Shown here: positions 1 to 4,023 of the stretch, in pieces | Layout of the letters: every line of letters starts with the position of its first letter | Numbering within the stretch: position 1 is the stretch's first letter | Assembly: GCA_021827805.1 (NCBI GenBank) | Contig: JAKAUG010000197.1 | Coordinates: forward strand, 1-5,785 | Direction: 5' to 3' | DNA length: 5,785 nt | From: Bacillota bacterium | Lineage (GTDB): Bacteria > Bacillota > Sulfobacillia > RBS10-35 > JAJYVN01 | Made by a program: the position numbers and the translations under genes | The notes under the pieces: model-generated | The model's input: the letters and a program-made list of their open reading frames with translations, nothing else | Told to the model about the DNA's origin: nothing | Database searches by the model: none

Positions 1-578
1 ACGGTGTCGGCCACCCGGCGCGAGTGCTGAAACTCCAGCGCGACATGCGGCCGCTGGTGCGCGCGGCGGCTGAGCCGCACCACCCGGCACCGGATCTCCA
101 GGGGGTCGGGTGACCCTGGCAGGGGCAGCGAGAGTTCCAGCACCTGACCGGGCAGGGGCGGTGCGGCCCCCTCCAGCCGCAGCAGGCATCCACAACCGCT
201 GAGGTCAAGGATGCGGCCGGGGCCGCGCGAGGTCCGGACGGGGAGACTGACCGCCACGCGGAACATGCGCCGCTCCGTGGTGCGGTGCAGCTGCGCCGGG
301 ATGGTGGTGTGCAAGAGGTCGGACGCGGGGTGGCCGAGCACGCGCGCCAACCCCACGGCCGTGGTGTTTTCCTGGTGCACGACGAGCTGGAGATCCCGCT
401 GCGGCGGGAGCTCCGCCAGGGGGCTCGGCCCGGCCGGCAGGCGCAGCAACAGGCTGTCGGCACCGACCGACTCCACCGAGGCGGTCTGGGTGCGCTCCAT
501 GCCCCGCCGATCGGAGAAGTGGGCCTGGACAACCTGGCCGGCAAGCCAGGCCTGCGTGAGCGAGCCGGGCACCTCCAT
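1..578 (-). CDS. YcgR-like PilZ domain protein (c-di-GMP receptor), 3' end cut by window edge
   Basis: The frame reads leftward from the ATG at 578-576 and is open to the window edge, giving 192 visible residues without a stop. Residues 1-100 look like the beta-barrel N-terminal domain found before PilZ in YcgR/MotI-type proteins. Residues 100-185 are a PilZ domain. The arginine motif is RRMFR at residues 103-107 (about 272-258), the second motif is DLSGCG at 125-130 (about 206-189), and a closing HVALEF strand lies at 178-183. Those two motifs are the known c-di-GMP contacts in PilZ domains, so binding is likely. In characterised relatives the protein acts as a flagellar brake; that role here is inference, since no flagellar gene is in view. 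The start is supported by GGAAGGGAAGG at 597-587, 8 nt before the ATG. The frame stays open further upstream, so a longer N-terminus is possible. It lies 74 bases after the small gene ending at 653 and is probably co-transcribed with it. Confidence 0.85.
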   Translation of the reverse strand, partial: MEVPGSLTQAWLAGQVVQAHFSDRRGMERTQTASVESVGADSLLLRLPAGPSPLAELPPQRDLQLVVHQENTTAVGLARVLGHPASDLLHTTIPAQLHRTTERRMFRVAVSLPVRTSRGPGRILDLSGCGCLLRLEGAAPPLPGQVLELSLPLPGSPDPLEIRCRVVRLSRRAHQRPHVALEFQHSRRVADT

Positions 579-652
579 CACCGACGCCTTCCCTTCCGCG
601 TCTCGCTGCAGGGATGCACCGGGTACGATCCGTCGCCGCGCGGGGGCAGGTG

Positions 653-946
653 TCAGGATCGGTCGGGACGGAAACCGGGCCGTGCGCGATGCCCGACCTC
701 GGGGTCGGCCTCCACGCGGCAGATGGCCTGCCAGGGGATGGCCACCAGTGCGCCCGCATCCGAGGAGGGGACGTTCAGTTCGGCCAGGAGCCCATCCTCG
801 GTCTCTTCCACGATGCGCCGCAGCGCCACGCTCTCGCCGCTCCAGAGCGCAAGATGCAGCACGGCCTCGGCCGGGGCGGCGGCACGCAGGCGCTTGAGCA
901 GGGACGAAGGGAACTGCGGCCAAGCGGGCAGGCCCTGTGCGCTCAT
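653..946 (-). CDS. Uncharacterised small protein (97 aa) upstream of PilZ gene
   Basis: A complete 97-residue leftward frame runs from the ATG at 946-944 to the TGA at 655-653. It has a convincing ribosome site, GAGGAAG at 960-954, 7 nt from the start. I do not recognise a family. The N-terminal third (residues 1-28) has hydrophobic and basic positions and looks helical. Residues 28-75 alternate hydrophobic and polar residues as several short strands, with an acidic turn (EETEDG) in the middle and a closing strand AIPWQAICRVE. This pattern resembles a small SH3- or Sm-like barrel, but that is inference from the strand pattern only. The last 20 residues are Arg/Pro-rich and probably disordered. 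No signal peptide, membrane segment or catalytic motif is visible. It precedes the PilZ gene in the same direction and is likely the first gene of that transcript, so a role near c-di-GMP or motility control is possible but unproven. Confidence 0.68.
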   Translation of the reverse strand: MSAQGLPAWPQFPSSLLKRLRAAAPAEAVLHLALWSGESVALRRIVEETEDGLLAELNVPSSDAGALVAIPWQAICRVEADPEVGHRARPGFRPDRS

Positions 947-953
947 CGCTCGG

Positions 954-960
954 CTTCCTC
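954..960 (-). promoter_or_regulatory. Ribosome binding site of the 97-aa small gene
   Basis: The leftward strand reads GAGGAAG here, 7 nt before the ATG at 946. This is a good Shine-Dalgarno match and is the main argument that the small frame is a real gene rather than a by-product of high GC content. Confidence 0.7.
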
Positions 961-1027
961 CACCCGGGGCATGTGCACCCAGTCTACCTCATTCGCCCCG
1001 ACCACCCGGATCCCTCGCGCCGGGAGG

Positions 1028-1043
1028 GGCGGCAGGAGCCGCC
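1028..1043. repeat. Perfect inverted repeat (6-bp stem, 4-nt loop) in divergent intergenic region
   Basis: GGCGGC at 1028-1033 is followed by the loop AGGA and by GCCGCC at 1038-1043, a perfect G+C-only stem. No T-run follows on either strand, so it does not look like a classical intrinsic terminator. It lies between the leftward small gene (start 946) and the rightward DUF402 gene. It overlaps by two bases the palindrome at 1042-1053. It could be part of a 5' leader of either transcript or part of an operator; the sequence does not decide. Confidence 0.55.
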
Positions 1044-1053
1044 GGGTACCCGG
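1042..1053. promoter_or_regulatory. 12-bp perfect palindrome, candidate operator
   Basis: CCGGGTACCCGG is a perfect 12-bp self-complementary sequence between two divergently transcribed genes, a usual location for a dimeric regulator to bind. I do not recognise it as the site of a named regulator. In GC-rich DNA short palindromes arise by chance, so the operator role is inference. Confidence 0.3.
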
Positions 1054-1100
1054 TGAAGCCAGTCTCGGTCTGATCGGCATTGGATGGGAGCGCGCACAGG

Positions 1101-1616
1101 TTGGTCCATGCGGCGGCGGGGGCCTGGCCCGAGGTGGAAGAGATCAAGCGCAAACTGGACGGGCGCACCATGCGCTTTGCCTGCGAGGGCCTGGAGATGA
1201 AGGCCCCCCGAGCGGTGCTGCGCTATCGCCTGCCAGCGACGGTGGATCTGCACGGAGTGGTCCTTGCCCGAGGCACCGTCAGCTATGGCCTATTCTGGGA
1301 GGATCGTCCCTACAACATCTACCACTGGGTGGACGCACACGGGCGGGCCCTGGCCTGGTACTTCAACGCGGCGGCAGAGACCCGCATCGGTGGCGGCGCG
1401 GTCGTCTGGCTGGACCTGGAACTGGATGTCCTGGTGACCCCCGACGGCCTGGTCCGCGTCCTGGACGAGGACCAGGTGCCCGCCGATCTCGCGCCGGCGT
1501 TGTCCGGTGCCCTGCTGCGGTCGCGCTCCGCGCTGGCCGATCCGTGGTCACTTGCGGTCGAGGCCAGCAGGTGCGTGCGCCGCTATGTGGACCCGGAGGG
1601 CGCCCCGCGCCTCTGA
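1101..1616 (+). CDS. DUF402 family protein (FomD/Ntdp-like probable nucleotide or phosphoester hydrolase)
   Basis: This frame ends at the TGA at 1614-1616 and carries the DUF402 signature: a Gly-Thr turn followed by FWEDRPYNIYHW (about 1293-1328), WYFNAAAET (about 1356-1382), the acidic strand WLDLELDVLVTPDG (about 1407-1448) and VLDEDQ. Characterised family members (S. aureus Ntdp, Streptomyces FomD) hydrolyse nucleoside di-/triphosphates or CMP-phosphonate esters. They use an Asn and a cluster of acidic residues to hold metal ions, matching the Asn of YFN and the Asp/Glu of DLELD and LDED here. The true substrate in this organism is unknown. The start is uncertain. TTG at 1101 has GGAG 10 nt upstream. 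TTG at 1080 is the earliest possible start (an in-frame stop lies at 1071) but lacks a ribosome site. GTG at 1134 would give a protein beginning VEEIKRKLDG, which also fits short relatives. The residues after the acidic core look helical. It appears to be a single-gene transcript. Confidence 0.83.
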   Translation: MVHAAAGAWPEVEEIKRKLDGRTMRFACEGLEMKAPRAVLRYRLPATVDLHGVVLARGTVSYGLFWEDRPYNIYHWVDAHGRALAWYFNAAAETRIGGGAVVWLDLELDVLVTPDGLVRVLDEDQVPADLAPALSGALLRSRSALADPWSLAVEASRCVRRYVDPEGAPRL

Positions 1617-1628
1617 GGGTGGGAGGTG

Positions 1629-1672
1629 GCCGCGGCGAGGACCCACGGGTGTCCCCACCGTCGCCACGCGGC
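1629..1672 (+). terminator. GC-rich hairpin after the DUF402 gene, possible terminator without T-run
   Basis: Thirteen bases after the DUF402 stop a strong stem can form. GCCGC (1629-1633) pairs with GCGGC (1668-1672) and GGCGA (1634-1638) with TCGCC (1661-1665), separated only by a two-base bulge on the right arm. Inside, GGAC (1639-1642) can pair with GTCC (1651-1654). No T-run follows, so it is not a standard intrinsic terminator. It may instead be a 3'-end stabilising structure or act with Rho. Confidence 0.35.
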
Positions 1673-1833
1673 ATGAAACCGGTGGGAGTGCGCCCTGCAT
1701 CCTGTGGCTCACGCGCGGCTGTGTGCACGACTGGTGACGTCCAGCGGCGGTATGTCAGGAAAGTGCCCGCCAGCGCGGGTCGCGCCGGAGCACCCCAGTG
1801 AGCGCCTGCCTCAAGACTCGTCTTCCTCATCGT

Positions 1834-1863
1834 CTCCGGGGAACTCCGGGGCACTCCGGGGCC
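1834..1863. repeat. Three tandem 10-bp repeats upstream of the leuB promoter
   Basis: CTCCGGGG followed by AA, CA and CC forms three successive 10-bp units (1834-1843, 1844-1853, 1854-1863). The first eight bases are identical in all three. The block ends 7 bp before the proposed -35 element at 1871. A 10-bp period places each copy on nearly the same helix face, as expected for cooperative regulator binding, but GC-rich slippage would produce the same pattern. Confidence 0.6.
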
Positions 1864-1870
1864 GGGGGCG

Positions 1871-1899
1871 ATGTCAGGCAGGAACTTCTGTGCTAGAGT
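1871..1899 (+). promoter_or_regulatory. Putative sigma70-type promoter for leuB-ilvE-ilvB
   Basis: A -35-like ATGTCA (1871-1876, 4/6 to TTGACA) is separated by 17 bp from a -10-like TAGAGT (1894-1899). The -10 is preceded by TGC, an extended -10 arrangement. It stands in one of the few less GC-rich patches of the intergenic region, directly upstream of the operon. Transcription would begin near 1905-1907, giving a leader of about 90 nt before the leuB ATG. The assignment is by pattern only. Confidence 0.5.
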
Positions 1900-1946
1900 G
1901 GACGCGCCTTTGCAGCGTTGGCCTTGGACGGAGGCTGGTCGACGAA

Positions 1947-1972
1947 GTGGGTTCCACCCCAGAACCTGCCAC
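1947..1972 (+). other. Weak hairpin in the leuB 5' leader
   Basis: GGTTC (1950-1954) can pair with GAACC (1962-1966) around a 7-nt loop. Flanking GTG (1947-1949) can pair with CAC (1970-1972) across a small bulge. It ends about 25 nt before the leuB ATG. No T-run follows, so it does not look like an attenuator terminator. A role in translation or RNA stability is possible but unproven. Confidence 0.25.
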
Positions 1973-1997
1973 AGGTGTTCTCGAGCCCAAAACGGAC

Positions 1998-3092
1998 ATG
2001 CAGTTGGTCTGGCTGCCCGGCGACGGTGTGGGACCAGAGGTTGCCGCCGAGGCCGAACAGGTCCTCGAGCAGTGCGCCGCGGCCGGGGGCTGGCGTGTGC
2101 ACTTTGATCGTGATCTGATCGGTGGCGCCGCGATCGACGCGCTCGGCACCCCCCTGGCCGAGGAGACCCTGGAGCGAGCTCGCGCGGCGGATGCGGTCTT
2201 CAAGGGCCCGGTGGGGGGGCCGCGCTGGGACCACCTGCGCGGCCCTCAGCGTTGCGAGGCCGGGCTGCTGCGGCTGCGGCAGGGCCTGGAGGTGTACGCC
2301 AATCTGCGGCCCACGATCGTAACGCCCCAACTCGCGGCCTGCTCCCCGGTTCGGCCCGAGGTGCTCGGGGAGGGCGTGGACCTGCTCATCGTGCGCGAAC
2401 TCACCGGGGGTGCCTATTTCGGCCAACCCAAGGGTCTGGTGGGTGACCGCGCGGTGGACACCATGGCGTACAGTGCCGCCGAGGTGGAGCGCCTGGCCCG
2501 CGTGGGCTTTGAGGCCGCCCTGTTGCGGCGGCGGCACGTCACCTCGGTGGACAAGGCCAACGTGCTGGAATCCAGCCGTCTGTGGCGCGACGTGGTCAGC
2601 GAGGTGGCCCGGGACTACCCCGACGTGCGGCTGGAGCACCAGCTCGTCGATTCCTGCGCCATGCTGCTGATCACCCATCCCACGCGGTTTGATGTCATCG
2701 TCACCGAGAACCTGTTCGGCGACATCCTCAGCGACGAGGCGGGCGTCCTGGCCGGCTCGCTGGGTGTCCTGCCGTCCGCATCCCTGGGACACCCGGGCCG
2801 CCCCGGTCTGTACGAACCGGTGCACGGCGCTGCCCCGGACATCGCCGGGCAGGGCGCGGCCAATCCGATCGCCAGCATCCTCACCATCGCCCTGATGTTG
2901 CGACACAGTCTGGGACGGCCCGAGCAGGCGGCCGCCGTCGAGGGGGCTGTGGCGGATGCGCTGGCCGCGGGCCTGCGCACCCGCGATATCGCCGTACGAG
3001 GCGAGACCGCGGTGGGCACCGCGGCGATGGGTGAGGCGGTGCGTGCGGCACTGGCCCGGCGTCTTCGGACCGCCCAGGCCGGCCGTTGCTAG
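1998..3092 (+). CDS. leuB: 3-isopropylmalate dehydrogenase (leucine biosynthesis)
   Basis: LeuB oxidises and decarboxylates 3-isopropylmalate to 2-oxoisocaproate with NAD+ in the cytoplasm. The 364-residue product has the usual family length. The N-terminal LPGDGVGPEV (residues 6-15) is the conserved beta-decarboxylating dehydrogenase opening. Substrate and metal residues of the Thermus enzyme have counterparts at Arg94, Arg104, Arg133, Tyr140, Lys186 (in SVDKANVLE), Asp218, Asp242 and Asp246 (in NLFGDILSDEAG). The C-terminal stretch YEPVHGAAPDIAGQG is the cofactor-loop motif, and its Asp is the residue expected for NAD+ preference. The usual R-P-E before GLL is R-C-E here (residues 85-87), a mild oddity. 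The ATG at 1998 is chosen because it puts the motif at the normal distance from the N-terminus, although it lacks a clear ribosome site. The frame is open upstream, with a GTG at 1947 12 nt after GGAGG as the main alternative. It is the first gene of the operon; ilvE follows after 17 nt. Confidence 0.96.
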   Translation: MQLVWLPGDGVGPEVAAEAEQVLEQCAAAGGWRVHFDRDLIGGAAIDALGTPLAEETLERARAADAVFKGPVGGPRWDHLRGPQRCEAGLLRLRQGLEVYANLRPTIVTPQLAACSPVRPEVLGEGVDLLIVRELTGGAYFGQPKGLVGDRAVDTMAYSAAEVERLARVGFEAALLRRRHVTSVDKANVLESSRLWRDVVSEVARDYPDVRLEHQLVDSCAMLLITHPTRFDVIVTENLFGDILSDEAGVLAGSLGVLPSASLGHPGRPGLYEPVHGAAPDIAGQGAANPIASILTIALMLRHSLGRPEQAAAVEGAVADALAAGLRTRDIAVRGETAVGTAAMGEAVRAALARRLRTAQAGRC

Positions 3093-3104
3093 AGGAGGTG
3101 GAGG
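3092..3104 (+). promoter_or_regulatory. Strong double Shine-Dalgarno site of ilvE
   Basis: GAGGAGGTGGAGG contains two overlapping GGAGG cores, ending 11 and 5 nt before the ATG at 3110. It begins on the last base of the leuB stop codon. It decides the ilvE start against an earlier in-frame start at 3086 that would lie inside leuB, and it implies high translation of ilvE from the shared transcript. Confidence 0.75.
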
Positions 3105-3109
3105 GCGGC

Positions 3110-3985
3110 ATGGAGCGTTCGGTCTATGTGGACGGTGCGTTCGTCCCCGCGTCCGAGGCCCGCGTCTCGGTGTTCGACCATGGCTTCCTTTACGGGGATG
3201 GGGTGTTCGAGGGTATCCGCGCCTACGCGGGGAGGGTCTTCCGCCTGCAGGAGCACCTGGACCGCCTGTATACCTCGGCCAAGGCCATCCTGCTCGATGT
3301 GCCGCTCGATCGCGCGGCGATGCGGGAGGTCGTGCTCGAGAGCTGTCGCCGCAACGGCCTCGGCGATGCCTACATCCGGCTGGTGATCTCCCGCGGCCGT
3401 GGGGACTTGGGTCTGGACCCGCGCAAGTGCCCGCGCGCCACGGTGGTCTGCATCGCCGACGCCATCGCCCTGTATCCGCCGGAGCTGTACGAGCGCGGTA
3501 TGAAGATCATGACCGTGGCCACCCGCCGCAACGGGGTCGAGAATCTGAACCCGCGCATCAAGTCCCTGAACTACCTGAACAACATCCTCGCCAAGCTGGA
3601 GGGTATCCAGGCCGGCTACGCCGAGGTGCTCATGCTCAACGATCAGGGCTACGTGGTCGAGTGCACGGGCGACAACGTGTTCATCGTGCGCAACGGGCGC
3701 CTTGTGACCCCGCCCGCCTGGATCGGCATCCTGGAGGGGATCACGCGGGGCGTGGTGATGGAACTTGCCCGGGAGGCGGGCCTGGAGGTGCGCGAGGAGG
3801 TCTTCACCCGGATGGACGTGTGGACCGCCGATGAGTGTTTCCTCACAGGGACCGCCGCGGAGGCCATTCCGGTGGTAGAGTGCGACGGGAGGCCCATCGG
3901 GACAGGGCGACCTGGGCCGATTACGGCAGACCTGATCGGCCGTCTGCGTGCCCTGTGCCAGCGTGAGGGCACGCCCATCAATTGA
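3110..3985 (+). CDS. ilvE: Branched-chain amino acid aminotransferase (fold type IV PLP enzyme)
   Basis: IlvE transfers the amino group between glutamate and 2-oxoisocaproate, 2-oxoisovalerate or 3-methyl-2-oxopentanoate, the last step to Leu, Val and Ile. The product has 291 residues, typical of the short prokaryotic form. Visible motifs include FDHGFLYGDGVFEGIR near the N-terminus (residues 22-37) and the phosphate-binding Arg52 in HLDRL. Others are the Schiff-base Lys151 with Tyr155 in RIKSLNYLNNILAK, Glu184 in ECTGDNVF, which contacts the PLP ring nitrogen, GILEGITR (206-213), and the C-terminal FLTGTAAEA loop. These are the residues known from the E. coli enzyme (Arg59, Lys159, Tyr164, Glu193). 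Related D-amino acid transaminases share the fold. The LNYLNN form of the lysine motif and the neighbours leuB and ilvB favour the branched-chain function. The stop (TGA 3983-3985) lies just before ilvB, so the two are probably translated from one message. Confidence 0.95.
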   Translation: MERSVYVDGAFVPASEARVSVFDHGFLYGDGVFEGIRAYAGRVFRLQEHLDRLYTSAKAILLDVPLDRAAMREVVLESCRRNGLGDAYIRLVISRGRGDLGLDPRKCPRATVVCIADAIALYPPELYERGMKIMTVATRRNGVENLNPRIKSLNYLNNILAKLEGIQAGYAEVLMLNDQGYVVECTGDNVFIVRNGRLVTPPAWIGILEGITRGVVMELAREAGLEVREEVFTRMDVWTADECFLTGTAAEAIPVVECDGRPIGTGRPGPITADLIGRLRALCQREGTPIN

Positions 3986-4006
3986 TGCGCTGGTGCGAAG
4001 TCTTTC

Positions 4007-4016
4007 GGGAAGGGGG
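4007..4016 (+). promoter_or_regulatory. Ribosome binding site selecting the ilvB start at 4024
   Basis: GGGAAGGGGG lies 7 nt before the ATG at 4024. The alternative ATG at 3985, which overlaps the ilvE stop as TGATG, has only GAGGG about 17 nt upstream. The family N-terminus (SGAEM shortly after the start) also fits 4024 better. Confidence 0.65.
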
Positions 4017-4023
4017 CGCGGGA

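Noticed and set aside
205..759. 184-codon minus-strand frame overlapping the PilZ gene
   Set aside because: It is an out-of-frame Pro/Ala/Arg/Gly/His-rich translation. The overlapping frame from 578 contains the true PilZ motifs.
981..986. Leftward -10-like TAGACT for the small-protein/PilZ transcript
   Set aside because: No -35-like hexamer is found at 16-18 bp spacing, so the match could easily be chance.
1617..1680. T-box riboswitch, suggested by GGTGGCCGCGG resembling the antiterminator box
   Set aside because: The required GGTGGNACCGCG consensus is not present, there is no Stem I-like structure, and the site lies well upstream of the proposed promoter.
1766..1779. Hairpin CCCGC-CAGC-GCGGG in the leuB upstream region
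   Set aside because: A 5-bp GC stem is expected by chance in DNA of this composition, and no T-run or other signal accompanies it.
614..1801. 395-codon open frame on the plus strand
   Set aside because: It runs through the antisense of the small gene, the intergenic region and another frame of DUF402. Composition is Gly/Arg/Pro-rich and featureless.
1704..1997. 98-residue N-terminal extension of LeuB starting at ATG 1704
   Set aside because: The stretch is low-complexity, Ser/Pro/Arg-rich and unlike any LeuB domain. It crosses the proposed promoter and the tandem repeats, and the family N-terminus falls right at 1998.
1890..1997. Leader-peptide attenuation of the BCAA operon
   Set aside because: The open frame through the leader has only scattered Leu and Val codons, no run of them, and no terminator hairpin with a T-run.
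1893..2906. 337-codon open frame on the minus strand opposite leuB
   Set aside because: It is a by-product of third-position GC bias in leuB. The product is His/Gln/Gly-rich with no family features, and leuB on the other strand is unmistakable.
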